64,000 nucleotides of DNA from Siphonodentalium dalli (Eukaryota; Mollusca; Scaphopoda; Gadilida; Siphonodentaliidae), in NCBI GenBank assembly GCA_032622095.1, contig CP136061.1, positions 212,442,373-212,506,372 on the forward strand, given 5' to 3'. The notes under the pieces are model-generated. The model was not told the origin of the DNA, made no database searches, and saw only the letters and a program-made list of their open reading frames with translations. Positions 34,049 through 47,403 of the stretch are shown piece after piece. Numbering within the stretch: the stretch's first letter is position 1; every line of letters starts with the position of its first letter. The position numbers and the translations under genes are program-made.

Positions 34049-35651
34049 GCGTATTGTTAGAATTTCACACCTTCCGCTCCTCTCTCGTGTTCAGCTTACA
34101 CTCTAATTAATGCCATTTTATGGATAAATTTAAGCATACTCGACCACTTGGCCTGTATTGGAATGCGTTGTTAAATGTACAATTACATATAACATACAAA
34201 CCAAACAGCTAATCTACTATCGATATCGATGCATGGATATTTATGTTTTGGAAATATTTTTTGCTGTTTATATTATCATGATATCAACACATTTTTGGTA
34301 AAATGTGCAATGCTATTTTGTTTAGACTAACTACTGTAAGCGGGACTCCAGAACAGAGAAGTATTGCTACGTAACTCATAAATTATCGAATGTCGGAAGA
34401 GAAATCAAGTTTCTTTGTTAGAGCCAGTATTCTGTATCAACATGTATACAGCAAGTGAGTTTTACTCCGCATGTACATTACATAACTTTAAGTTTTCACT
34501 AATTTCGCTCACATAAATTCACAGTGGATAAACCGTACAAACATAAAATCGGAAGTCGCTTTCGAAGACGAAATTTTTTAGAACATAAATACTACAGAAG
34601 GATCAAAACAACAGCATAAAAACAAGTTTTCAGACCGGACAGACGGTTTCCCCACAGTTATACACGTAAGTATAAATTGTACGTACACATTTTCCGATCG
34701 CAAGCGAGCGAATGACTCTTTTTTATAGACAAAAACGGCCTTTGATCACTTCAGAGAATAATTTTCTCGCAAAATGTCCCTCTTCAAATGTCATTTTAAC
34801 ACATATATATACAGCACCTATCGGAAATCCCATTATTGCAGCGGTAAGGCCGTTATGTGTGCAACATATATTGACATTACCTTGGCTCTGTTGTATTCAC
34901 AATCTGAAAGTAAAGACTATTTATTTGGACACCCCACTCATCAGTGTCTATGTACGCCTAGCTGTCCCCACTCATCAGTCTCTGTACGCCTAGTTGTGTA
35001 CGACGACAATCACCAGTTGCGCCTTGCGACGTTGTACATGAATCGTACAGTAATGCTATGTTCCTCTCGACCCATTTAAACATAGCAATGTCTTCAACAC
35101 ACTCTTAGATATAACAATCCGTGTAGGTACTTCAGAATACCTATACGTCTCTCAGTTTCAAAGCATTTGGCATTGAGAAGCATTAGGTTCTATATATTTA
35201 TATAATACATACGAGCACTTGGTATCAGTCGATCTCAAAACCTAATGGTGACCGACGTGATTGCATCACGTACAATTCCACAAAACATGGCAGCGTCCGG
35301 CCACTTGAGGTGATTAAGTTTTTTTTTACAATATTTTAAAACGGAGAAGACACAAACTAATAGCAGGCTTACACAGTTTATGTTATATCCACCCTCGGCC
35401 ACGGCTTACACGCTATAGCGTGTGCCCAATTATGTACATTGTACTCTGACTGGCGGTATTTAAGAATACGGAAGTGAACGTTCTCGGAAATTTATCAACA
35501 TATTTTTTTGTTTGAAATTGGACCTAACTTGCTTCTTATAAACCTGGAATATTGTTAGCACTGTCTGGATTATTTTTGTATATGAACGGGACAATATTGT
35601 ATATAACCTCAGAAAATTAACGGTGTCTAGTCATTGATATTTTCCTCTCCA
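34049..35651. other. No recognised feature
   Basis: About 1.6 kb of AT-rich unique sequence. Overlapping frames at 34712-35079 share no known motif. Confidence 0.5.
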
Positions 35652-35883
35652 AGAGAGCAGCAATTTGCAGACAGACCAAATTCAACAGCAACAGGCTGTG
35701 TGCAGTGGGGTTGCAATTGACATGCACGACAGTGTTGTGAATTTCAAAAGACATATACTTAAGTTTCACAAAATTATAAACCGGCCAATTAACTCACAAG
35801 AGTCACCCACTGGTGACTACGATTACGAGACATACAACAATGTAGAAATTAGTCTGAATTATGACATCACAGATCAGCCATGA
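35652..35883 (+). CDS. Candidate terminal exon: tyrosine-rich cytoplasmic-type tail
   Basis: An open frame follows a short pyrimidine-rich tract and AG (TTTTCCTCTCCAAG, about 35639-35652). It runs to TGA at 35881-35883. It encodes a basic patch (NFKRHILKFHKI) and then an acidic tyrosine-rich end (GDYDYETYNNVEISLNYDI) with YxxV and YxxI-like motifs, as found in the tails of signalling receptors. No ATG is needed if it is a last exon. No upstream exon was found and the acceptor choice is uncertain, so this may be a chance frame. Function unknown. Confidence 0.25.
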
Positions 35884-36653
35884 CTTATGGGTCAGTCACA
35901 AGTTTGTTGGCTACAACGTATACAAGTACCCGTACAAAGGACGATGGATCATATTCTTCAATTTTTACCGAAACGTGATTTGAGAACAATGTCGACATAA
36001 CACGCCCAGTTACGGAGTCTGCTATTATTTTGATCGAAACGCCGGTGACGCAGTGATATTGTTGTGATATATTTATGGAATGGCGGATAATCTCGGAGAC
36101 ATGGATCCAATTATGGGACACACATTATCACTGAATCTGTCACAAGCTGTTATTAGAAGTTGACTTTGTTCACTGTAACGTACTACATCTATGCTCTAAT
36201 TAATCGTCCCCTTTACCAAGGTTGTAGGGCGTTGTAGGTTATACCATACCGCAATCAACCACGGTCAAGTGGTTGACAAGTGGCAACCGCGGGTAATCTT
36301 ACTACGATACTAGTAACAATATTTTGCGACCACTGTACTCCGCATTAATTTTTCACATGGCCCCCTTACATCTAGTCCAGCTTTTCGTGAGCGCCATGCA
36401 CCGTGTTAACCGTACATAAAACAATATTTCAATTAATAATTTGTTTACGATTTAATCAACATTCGAAGTTGGTCACTGGCCGATATTCGCAACTGCATCA
36501 TCAATGCATCGTCAAGCCATGTCAGAAATATACACTATGTGGTGGTTATAATGCTGACTTTAAAAAGGTACGAAGGTCGGCCATGGTATGATAGGTCATG
36601 GTTAGTAGCATCAACGTGGTCGAGTAACGCGGTAATATTGGTGGTCAACGTCA
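35884..36653. other. No recognised feature
   Basis: Unique sequence without recognised structure. Confidence 0.45.
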
Positions 36654-37139
36654 TTAAAGGTACGGTTGGCCTTGGCGGTGGGTATCCTGTGAAAATATAT
36701 CCACCCGTCAAAAACCGCCAAAAACAGAAAGAACATCAAAATGTAGACATACTTTGTCCGTATACAAATAAGAAATATCGCATAAACAGTATGTTATTGT
36801 CAAATGTTTGACCATTGTTATGGAAACAAAAGCTTAAAAAGTTACTTTTCTGGTGTTTGTTTATATTATGATGGTAAACATAAAGAGCGTTCTTTGTTGG
36901 TGAATTCCTGATATGGAATTAATAAAGAGCGTTTAGGCAATTTGCGTGTGATTAGCCAGTAGCATTGTGCTGTCTTCTGTAACACAATCAGGCTCTTGCT
37001 TAGGTAAACTATAGTAGGTCTTTATGATAACATGCTGGTCATGGCATATATGAACGAAACTGTATGCGTTTTAATGTTTTTATGTTTACGGTGATTGGAA
37101 CAAATATGGATATGGATATAAGGCCTCGCGTGCCTTTAA
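36654..37139 (-). mobile_element. TTAA-bounded miniature element, family 2 (copy 2, inverted)
   Basis: TTAAAGGTACGGTTGGCCTT at the left and AAGGCCTCGCGTGCCTTTAA at the right are the family 2 ends in reverse order. The interior matches 26406-26907 on the opposite strand. A run of eleven G follows immediately at the right end. Confidence 0.88.
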
Positions 37140-37496
37140 AGGGGGGGGGGTCAATAACAGTATAGCTGTATACATATAATATATGTACATGTAGACCATT
37201 CCAATGTCCAGATGCATCATGTTCTTATCAAAACATGTGTATATCATTCTGAACGATTTTGCCATTTCCGCTTTGCTAGGAAATAATCTCTTCCATAACT
37301 GGAAACCATATTCGCGAATTTCTACATTATATGGCTCTGGTGATCAGGCAATGACACTGACTCGTTGGCGCATATATGCGAATGGAGAATAATTTATTCA
37401 CTATGGTTGTACGAAACTTGATCATATATTAAATACATTAAACTCTCTTTGTGTGAGCTTAGTGTTTGTTCATATATGGATAATGTACATCGGAAG
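37140..37496. other. Poly-G run then unique sequence
   Basis: Starts with a G homopolymer (about 37141-37150). The rest is unique AT-rich sequence. Confidence 0.5.
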
Positions 37497-37693
37497 TGTA
37501 CGATAAGCAAAATACTCAACACCATGGCGATTATTTTGGGAGAGTGATTCCTGTGACCCATTCAACACCAACATAGTGTGGCGAGGACTAGTGAGCGCTA
37601 TAACTGTATTTTGCAAACAACATGGTGTCAGTTTTAGTTAACCAAAGTTCATTAGTGTGGTCTCCCCATTGTTGAGTATTTTGCTTATCGCAC
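37497..37693. mobile_element. Foldback/MITE with about 22-bp termini
   Basis: CGATAAGCAAAATACTCAAC at the left end (37501-37520) is repeated inverted at about 37671-37690 (GTTGAGTATTTTGCTTATCG). The interior of about 150 bp is not coding. No further copy was seen. Confidence 0.7.
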
Positions 37694-38126
37694 GCTATTT
37701 ACATGCTGTACAACAGGTTCCGGAACTTTGGCTTTGTTCACATAATGCAGCGTAGGAACTACGACAATTACGTACTATTTCCGCAATATTTAGGTTACAG
37801 TACACCAATTAGTCTCCATAGGCGACAGTGTTAATGTCTTTGATTAGTTTATTCATTCTTTTAGCCACCACATCAGGTGGTACAAAGAGAAGGCGTAATG
37901 AATACATGTATACATAAAACAAATTCCCACCATTATACCGTGAGCGGAGGCTGTTAAGCAACTGATTATTCATGTTTTTTCAATGCAACTTATTCTTTAT
38001 ATAGCTAACTTAACTTAACAGTATCGACACACGGTATATAGTTTGACAAATATTTTTAAAAACACAAGTATGGTGGATGTTGAAAACATAAATATTGTAC
38101 TTAATATCAATAAGAAGTGGTTTATT
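37694..38126. other. No recognised feature
   Basis: Unique AT-rich sequence. Confidence 0.45.
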
Positions 38127-38177
38127 GGGCGTAAACGATGAAGATACACGACGCTAATGTGTATCTTCGTTTACTGC
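38127..38177. repeat. Compact hairpin of about 51 bp
   Basis: GGGCGTAAACGATGAAGATA with CAC pairs with GTGTATCTTCGTTTACTGCC around a 9-base loop (GACGCTAAT). The stem has only one single-base bulge and one two-base bulge. Size and pairing are at the short end of an animal pre-miRNA, but a tiny foldback element is equally possible. Confidence 0.55.
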
Positions 38178-39482
38178 CCTGGAGAACAGACGGTTGACGT
38201 TATAATTTTACAGGTTTTCCTCATAGTGGTGCCCGGGGCTATGCTCGATTCATTGTGAATGCTGGAACTTTCTAACCTAGTCAATTTTGAAGAATGACTC
38301 TTCGGACCCAATATGAACCAAAAAATTAATAGGTCCGTGTCCATTTTTCGTCTTTAAATGTACCGCTTTTGATACTACCCTAATTCCGCACACGAAAATC
38401 ATTACCAAACATTCAAACATACCCCATTAAATGCCAGTTTAATATTTCCATGGTGGCCTTGATTTTTTCTTGTTTCAGCATTAATTTTATCCCAATCATA
38501 ATCAACCATTCAGCTGTCAGGTGTGACTTTATGCTGACCTGAGTGTGTGTGACAGCACACCAATGGGATATTCTTTTATATTTGGTGTACTATAACATAT
38601 AGTGAGCATTGAACAGATAATAAAGCCGCCCAAACGATATTAAATTGCGGCCATTTATATCCCGACGTCAAAATAAATAACTTTGATTCGAAAGATGTCT
38701 GTGTTCTTACTTCATTAACCCTCTTCTGGCACCACTCATATCTAAATGTGCTAAACAAATATCTTGACTTGATTGTGATCTTTTTCATTGAAGCTGCGTT
38801 CTGGCAAAGTAAACAACGACGACGTGCATACATGGGTCGACCTGATAACTTGTAGATATCTCTTCCAGAAAATATTTCATACGATTCGCCAGGCGAATTA
38901 GGCGCACTTGGGGTTCACATTGGGCGCACCTACCAAATTTTCGAAAATAATTGACAGAAAACCCAAATTTGCCCGTCACAAGAATGCATTTATTGGCGGA
39001 AATTTGGGCGCGTTAGATCGTCAAACCATTTCTGCAAATTTCCAGGGTTGGCCTTTTTTGTCAACCCGTCATCTTAAAGGGGCAATTCGACTTCGTTTGA
39101 CCAGATACTGGACCGATGTTGCATCATGTGTTAGAGTGTGGTCCATAATCAAACAATGATTTACGACGACGTCGTGCTCAATCCTGACAAATCCGCCCAT
39201 GCATTCATCTGGAATGTCGGGTACACCAAAAGGTGGTCTCACGTTCATTAAAGGGGTATTCATGGGCCCACAATAGGCCGAAAATGGCAATTTTCGGTTT
39301 TACAACGAGAAGCAGAAATGGCATGGGAGGGGTTAATTTTTATTTTATTTGACGGCTCCTGTACCTTAATAATCTGTCGTATCGTGTGCTTCAAGCTCCT
39401 AATTTGTTTTCTGAGAATAATGATCACGGGACATGTTCCAGAGCAGAAATATGAAAACGACCATATACTGCTTTGGTGGCCA
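38178..39482. other. No recognised feature
   Basis: Unique sequence; 38890-39330 is less AT-rich. GGGCGCA(C/T) recurs near 38900-38930 and 39005. No gene recognised. Confidence 0.45.
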
Positions 39483-39821
39483 TTAACCCTTTACCCAACA
39501 AACCGGCCAAAACCGGCCAAATAAAGCTTCAACAGCCTAAAATATCTTCGGTCTGTCTCAATAGAACCATACAAATATGGATATCATTGGAACCGGCTCC
39601 TTGACCACATTGTGATAGTTACAGTTATGCCCTGTGCCAATGCATTCTCTTATATATGCGAGTCGACCATAGGTCGCCTCGCATATATAAGAGAATGCAT
39701 TGGCCTAAAAAAAATGTGTTAAGCCAATGCATTCTCTTATATATGCGAGGCGACCTATGGTCGACTCGCATATATAAGAGAATGCATTGGCACAGGGCCC
39801 TTCTGTTGGGTAAAGGGTTAA
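39483..39821 (+). mobile_element. PiggyBac-like MITE with nested palindromes (copy 2)
   Basis: TTAA at 39483-39486 and 39818-39821 flanks a 331-bp element with the CCCTTTACCCAACA terminal repeat at both ends. The two internal hairpins are present. The spacer between them is shortened to an A-run with ATGTGTTAA, unlike the roughly 70-100-bp T-rich spacers of the copies at 21609 and 61339. The tandem duplication described separately starts inside its first hairpin, at 39649. Confidence 0.9.
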
Positions 39822-42800
39822 CATAAAAATGTGTTTTATTTGCAATTGCATTTACCTGTTCTTGCTTAGTGCTTCGATGACCATTATAGAAATTCCCTTC
39901 CATAGGCATTACATTTACCTTTTGTTGTTTACTGATTTGATGACGATTAATATAGGATTGTGTTTGACCCGATCCGAGCTCTATAACTTACGTAGCATGT
40001 ATTTAGCAATCGATTACCAACGGCGGGAACAAATATGTTGAACACATGTTGAACACGATCAATCTCATAAATGTCAATTGCAAGCCAAATATATCATTAA
40101 CAAAATTATTTAAAAATAGTGAAATATAAATAGGAATGTAACAAGTGTAATATAAACTAGGCTTATCAATAATACAAAAATAGAACAATACTTTGTCATG
40201 GAAAAAAATAGTGCATTGGAGGAAAACTTGTTAACATTCAGAAAATAGAGGATAACATAATTATTTCGTCAGTGACTAGCAGTGATGATATTGCCACTGC
40301 TTGTCACGAATGAAATAATAAGGGTTTCACTCAAAACACCATATGCGTTTTATTTATTATGTTTTAACCATTATTTTAGTGTATTAATATTACTTTAAAT
40401 TAGTGCCAAATAATTGTTCTCAAAGCGTACATGTACATAAAATTTCAGTTGAAAAATTGACTGTTGTTCGCCAGCTGATATAATTATGGACATATACCAA
40501 TTTAATATCCCAAATAACAATAAGGTGACATTCTAATCACGAAATAATAACAGTGTTTCAGTTTAAACAAGTCTGTTTTATCAATTTCGTTTCGTTCAAG
40601 ATTGCCATTCTATTTTATACGTAACAGAAAAATCAATAATTTACACTTCCTTCCGAAATCAGAAGCAGGTTTTGAGGACTGTCAATAAACTACCATCAAA
40701 GACTGTTTTGGCGAAAATTTAATAACATTGGAGGGGCAGTAACTCTATCGCTCACAGAGACTTTCACGAAATAGTCAACAAGTTCAGAATGACTTGGTTG
40801 TTCATTTTGTTATTTCCATCGCGTCGAATATCAATTCGTCCACTAGTAAGCGACAGTGCAGATATCATTTTTATATAACAAATTGATATCTTTAGTATCT
40901 TTACTGTCGATCTAGACAATAAGTAAGATATTTTACGTTGCGGCAATTTCCCACTATTTAAGCTATATCAAACCTCGGATCAGCAAAATTTTCTAGTTTT
41001 AGTTGAAAAAGGCCATTAGCACTGAAAGAAAAAATATCAGTCCAAACCCATATTCGAACTCGGCCTGTATTTTGAGATGACAAACTCGCATAACAAATTG
41101 GCTTCCGATCAAATAAACTAAACTTCAGTTATGTCCCGAGAGGGTGCATATCGACATTTCGAGTTGAAAAAATAGCATTACTAAGTGACAAAATATTAGA
41201 ACCGAACCCATATTGGAACTATTCATCATCCTGGTACCACTTTTTATGGACACATGCCATGGCTTGGCAGATCCTTACGGATGATACATGTAGGTATCTT
41301 GTAATCAGGTGATTTCTTTGGTACCCAAACACCATATGCATATATGGCAGAATTTTACTTTGAAGGGTAGTTGATCGATTGTGGCACAAGAACATTAATT
41401 TTCAGACGATTAATTAATACACGTAATAAGTTGAAAAACACATTCAAAAATGTTTGTGTGTGTGTCTTCTGGGATTCCCTTTTATTCTAGAAAAGTCGTG
41501 TCTACTACTATAAATTGAAAAGTAAATCAAAACGGTATAAGCTCCCTCGCAAGTACGCTATACTAATACCCAGAAACAAGAATGTTGATAAAGGACGGAC
41601 CACTTATACAATACAACTAGATATGGATGTGGACCAGACCAGTCACCCTCCCCATTTCGCTTTTTTTCGTGTGCATGGCGTTATCTTTATGAGATAACAC
41701 GACTACTACAATATTATATCTTGTATTGGTGACATACATAATGATGAAATGAGAAAAGTCATGATAGTCATGCAAGGCAAATATTCCCTATGTGGCGGGT
41801 GAACCAAGCTATGTATATCCACCCTCCCCAATCAATTTAGATATTCTCATCACAAATGGAAGCTTCTCAGCACAAAATGTAAATTTTCGAGAAATCAACA
41901 AACAACCATTGTGTTTGAAAATTCTTGTGCATTGGCATGTTTTATGGAAATTATGTACTTAGAGTTTTGGCAATTTGAGATACAGTAAGTACTGAATGAA
42001 CAAGAATATTCAAACACATGGGTGGAAATATATACATAATAATCTGAGTCCAGGCCCTCACTGTAGTTTTTCTCCATTAAAAGTCGTGGAACTCAACGCT
42101 CAATATCAGTCGAATGCCTCATAATTATCATCAGGTGTCTATAGTTTTATCAAACAATTGTCCAACTGGTGCCTATGATCCACAGTATGTCAAGTACAAC
42201 TACACACTCATGAGATACAAACAGTTTCTTTAGAAAGCTGATAATAGTCCGCCAGATTTACGTTTCGGATTTACCAGGGCAATTTTATTGCTGTATTGGT
42301 GGAATTCACCTATTTTCATTGGACAAATATGTGCTACTTCCATGATTTCATTTGCCAATTATTTCCATGATGATGTGACGTGCTGGTGGTTGGTTTGTTA
42401 GTTGTTGTTTAGCGTCGTTTCAGCTGCTAGGCCATATCACGACGTTGCGTGGAGAAAAGACTGCGCGGAGGTTTAATTTTACTACGAAACCTCGCCCCTG
42501 CATGTTGAAACCACCACTGGTAAGAAAGACCCATGATCAGCAACTGACAGTCTCTCCCGGATACACGATTCATGTACATGTTACCCTACCTTTGCTTATC
42601 GAAACTTTATCCATGTTCGTCATCGCTATATATATATAGACGGTATGTTGTGGTCTCATTCGCTATGCACCTTACGGACTAAACCAACGGGCCCCCGTAA
42701 CAGACCGACAGCAACTATAGAAACATATCGTTCTGATTGGCTACATATTTTGAATTGAAGATCCTGAGGTCAGAAGTCATGCAACGACACGTTGGCAGTT

Positions 42801-43523
42801 AGTTCCCATGCTACTACGACATTGCAACATCAGTTTAATTAATCTCAGGTGCCTAATAATAGTGTCAGCTCGATTATTAAATTTGGAGAAAAAAATCCCA
42901 ACGATCACTATTATTTGGCATTGAGACATGGAAAGAAATTGTCATCACTATTATTAATTTCAGCCTAAATCCTCACCATCACTATTATTAGGAACCAATG
43001 TTCAATTTAATACAATTATTTAATGTTCTAGCCATATTTTGGCCTGAAAACCGTTCACGTTGAACACAAAATACAATGTACATGTCATTGGTGTAAACAA
43101 AGCATACATCATACATATTACCTGAGAGTAGACAACATAGGTGGATATCATCAGTTGAATATGCAATAAACTTACTCGTTACATTCTAGAAGTTTTTTAT
43201 CAGCCAACGATACCGATGAAATATTTGGCTGTTTGGTTGCATTCCATTGTTTTCATGAATACTACGAATCAAGCAATATTGAACTGCAAAAGTATGGAAT
43301 TGGTCATGCGCTCCATGTTTGGAAAAGATCTGATAAGTCTTATTGGGGCTGCCCCCGCCATTGAAAGAAATGGGATTTGCATGGCACTATTAGAGGAGTA
43401 AATCTGATTATCGTCGGCTATTAAAGAGTCACAATATGACAATATTCGAACGCATGTTCAGTCTGGTACTCTTCCCAACAACCTAAGAAACGGCCAAACT
43501 CCATACAGGGTTTTTCTCCCTTG
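39649..43523 (+). repeat. 3,875-bp tandem duplication, first copy
   Basis: Every landmark in this segment recurs exactly 3,875 bp further on. The unit starts inside the left arm of the first MITE hairpin and ends at CTCCCTTG just before CTTAT. It carries no recognisable gene: the short frames at 39829-40041, 41515-41697, 42445-42639 and 43216-43401 occur in both copies and have no known motif. Minor repeated ATCACTATTATT motifs lie at 42905-42985. The remaining sequence is unique AT-rich DNA. Confidence 0.93.
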
Positions 43524-43696
43524 CTTATATATGCGAGGCGACCTATGGTCGACTCGCATATATAAGAGAATGCATTGGCCTAAAAACAATGTGTTAAGCC
43601 AATGCATTCTCTTATATATGCGAGGCGACCTATGGTCGACTCGCATATATAAGAGAATGCATTGGCACAGGGCCCTTCTGTTGGGTAAAGGGTTAA
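43524..43696 (+). mobile_element. Half piggyBac-like MITE at the duplication junction
   Basis: The left 160 bp of the element is missing, replaced by the end of the duplicated unit. The first hairpin has its central loop in the reverse-complement orientation compared with the copies at 21609, 39483, 52906 and 61339, which all agree with each other there. The second hairpin and the right terminus are normal. Confidence 0.88.
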
Positions 43697-46600
43697 CATA
43701 AAAATGTGTTTTATTTGCAATTGCATTTACCTGTTCTTGCTTAGTGCTTCGATGACCATTATAGAAATTCCCTTCCATAGGCATTACATTTACCTTTTGT
43801 TGTTTACTGATTTGATGACGATTAATATAGGATTGTGTTTGACCCGATCCGAGCTCTATAACTTACGTAGCATGTATTTAGCAATCGATTACCAACGGCG
43901 GGAACAAATATGTTGAACACATGTTGAACACGATCAATCTCATAAATGTCAATTGCAAGCCAAATATATCATTAACAAAATTATTTAAAAATAGTGAAAT
44001 ATAAATAGGAATGTAACAAGTGTAATATAAACTAGGCTTATCAATAATACAAAAATAGAACAATACTTTGTCATGGAAAAAAATAGTGCATTGGAGGAAA
44101 ACTTGTTAACCTTCAGAAAATAGAGGATAACATAATTATTTCGTCAGTGACTAGCAGTGATGATATTGCCACTGCTTGTCACGAATGAAATAATAAGGGT
44201 TTCACTCAAAACACCATATGCGTTTTATTTATTATGTTTTAACCATTATTTTAGTGTATTAATATTACTTTAAATTAGTGCCAAATAATTGTTCTCAAAG
44301 CGTACATGTACATAAAATTTCAGTTGAAAAATTGACTGTTGTTCGCCAGCTGATATAATTATGGACATATACCAATTTAATATCCCAAATAACAATAAGG
44401 TGACATTCTAATCACGAAATAATAACAGTGTTTCAGTTTAAACAAGTCTGTTTTATCAATTTCGTTTCGTTCAAGATTGCCATTCTATTTTATACGTAAC
44501 AGAAAAATCAATAATTTACACTTCCTTCCGAAATCAGAAGCAGGTTTTGAGGACTGTCAATAAACTACCATCAAAGACTGTTTTGGCGAAAATTTAATAA
44601 CATTGGAGGGGCAGTAACTCTATCGCTCACAGAGACTTTCACGAAATAGTCAACAAGTTCAGAATGACTTGGTTGTTCATATTGTTATTTCCATCGCGTC
44701 GAATATCAATTCGTCCACTAGTAAGCGACAGTGCAGATATCATTTTTATATAACAAATTGATATCTTTAGTATCTTTACTGTCGATCTAGACAATAAGTA
44801 AGATATTTTACGTTGCGGCAATTTCCCACTATTTAAGCTATATCAAACCTCGGATCAGCAAAATTTTCTAGTTTTAGTTGAAAAAGGCCATTAGCACTGA
44901 AAGAAAAAATATCAGTCCAAACCCATATTCGAACTCGGCCTGTATTTTGAGATGACAAACTCGCATAACAAATTGGCTTCCGATCAAATAAACTAAACTT
45001 CAGTTATGTCCCGAGAGGGTGCATATCGACATTTCGAGTTGAAAAAATAGCATTACTAAGTGACAAAATATTAGAACCGAACCCATATTGGAACTATTCA
45101 TCATCCTGGTACCACTTTTTATGGACACATGCCATGGCTTGGCAGATCCTTACGGATGATACATGTAGGTATCTTGTAATCAGGTGATTTCTTTGGTACC
45201 CAAACACCATATGCATATATGGCAGAATTTTACTTTGAAGGGTAGTTGATCGATTGTGGCACAAGAACATTAATTTTCAGACGATTAATTAATACACGTA
45301 ATAAGTTGAAAAACACATTCAAAAATGTTTGTGTGTGTGTCTTCTGGGATTCCCTTTTATTCTAGAAAAGTCGTGTCTACTACTATAAATTGAAAAGTAA
45401 ATCAAAACGGTATAAGCTCCCTCGCAAGTACGCTATACTAATACCCAGAAACAAGAATGTTGATAAAGGACGGACCACTTATACAATACAACTAGATATG
45501 GATGTGGACCAGACCAGTCACCCTCCCCATTTCGCTTTTTTTCGTGTGCATGGCGTTATCTTTATGAGATAACACGACTACTACAATATTATATCTTGTA
45601 TTGGTGACATACATAATGATGAAATGAGAAAAGTCATGATAGTCATGCAAGGCAAATATTCCCTATGTGGCGGGTGAACCAAGCTATGTATATCCACCCT
45701 CCCCAATCAATTTAGATATTCTCATCACAAATGGAAGCTTCTCAGCACAAAATGTAAATTTTCGAGAAATCAACAAACAACCATTGTGTTTGAAAATTCT
45801 TGTGCATTGGCATGTTTTATGGAAATTATGTACTTAGAGTTTTGGCAATTTGAGATACAGTAAGTACTGAATGAACAAGAATATTCAAACACATGGGTGG
45901 AAATATATACATAATAATCTGAGTCCAGGCCCTCACTGTAGTTTTTCTCCATTAAAAGTCGTGGAACTCAACGCTCAATATCAGTCGAATGCCTCATAAT
46001 TATCATCAGGTGTCTATAGTTTTATCAAACAATTGTCCAACTGGTGCCTATGATCCACAGTATGTCAAGTACAACTACACACTCATGAGATACAAACAGT
46101 TTCTTTAGAAAGCTGATAATAGTCCGCCAGATTTACGTTTCGGATTTACCAGGGCAATTTTATTGCTGTATTGGTGGAATTCACCTATTTTCATTGGACA
46201 AATATGTGCTACTTCCATGATTTCATTTGCCAATTATTTCCATGATGATGTGACGTGCTGGTGGTTGGTTTGTTAGTTGTTGTTTAGCGTCGTTTCAGCT
46301 GCTAGGCCATATCACGACGTTGCGTGGAGAAAAGACTGCGCGGAGGTTTAATTTTACTACGAAACCTCGCCCCTGCATGTTGAAACCACCACTGGTAAGA
46401 AAGACCCATGATCAGCAACTGACAGTCTCTCCCGGATACACGATTCATGTACATGTTACCCTACCTTTGCTTATCGAAACTTTATCCATGTTCGTCATCG
46501 CTATATATATATAGACGGTATGTTGTGGTCTCATTCGCTATGCACCTTACGGACTAAACCAACGGGCCCCCGTAACAGACCGACAGCAACTATAGAAACA

Positions 46601-47398
46601 TATCGTTCTGATTGGCTACATATTTTGAATTGAAGATCCTGAGGTCAGAAGTCATGCAACGACACGTTGGCAGTTAGTTCCCATGCTACTACGACATTGC
46701 AACATCAGTTTAATTAATCTCAGGTGCCTAATAATAGTGTCAGCTCGATTATTAAATTTGGAGAAAAAAATCCCAACGATCACTATTATTTGGCATTGAG
46801 ACATGGAAAGAAATTGTCATCACTATTATTAATTTCAGCCTAAATCCTCACCATCACTATTATTAGGAACCAATGTTCAATTTAATACAATTATTTAATG
46901 TTCTAGCCATATTTTGGCCTGAAAACCGTTCACGTTGAACACAAAATACAATGTACATGTCATTGGTGTAAACAAAGCATACATCATACATATTACCTGA
47001 GAGTAGACAACATAGGTGGATATCATCAGTTGAATATGCAATAAACTTACTCGTTACATTCTAGAAGTTTTTTATCAGCCAACGATACCGATGAAATATT
47101 TGGCTGTTTGGTTGCATTCCATTGTTTTCATGAATACTACGAATCAAGCAATATTGAACTGCAAAAGTATGGAATTGGTCATGCGCTCCATGTTTGGAAA
47201 AGATCTGATAAGTCTTATTGGGGCTGCCCCCGCCATTGAAAGAAATGGGATTTGCATGGCACTATTAGAGGAGTAAATCTGATTATCGTCGGCTATTAAA
47301 GAGTCACAATATGTCAATATTCGAACGCATGTTCAGTCTGGTACTCTTCCCAACAACCTAAGAAACGGCCAAACTCCATACAGGGTTTTCCTCCCTTG
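43524..47398 (+). repeat. 3,875-bp tandem duplication, second copy
   Basis: Copy of 39649-43523 at a constant offset with no length change. By eye I found substitutions at 39712/43587, 40236/44111, 40806/44681, 43439/47314 and 43515/47390, plus the altered hairpin loop at 43538-43552. It starts with a half MITE that lacks the left terminal repeat but keeps the right one and its TTAA (43693-43696). The two ends of the unit share the 5-bp microhomology CTTAT. Confidence 0.93.
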
Positions 47399-47403
47399 CT
47401 TAT

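Noticed and set aside
37140-37151. G homopolymer that might indicate a G-quadruplex
   Set aside because: A single run without further G tracts nearby; more likely slippage or sequencing noise at the end of a transposon copy.
39829-47276. Small frames of 60-70 codons present twice
   Set aside because: They are identical because the whole 3,875-bp segment is duplicated. None has a recognisable motif or a coding signature of its own.
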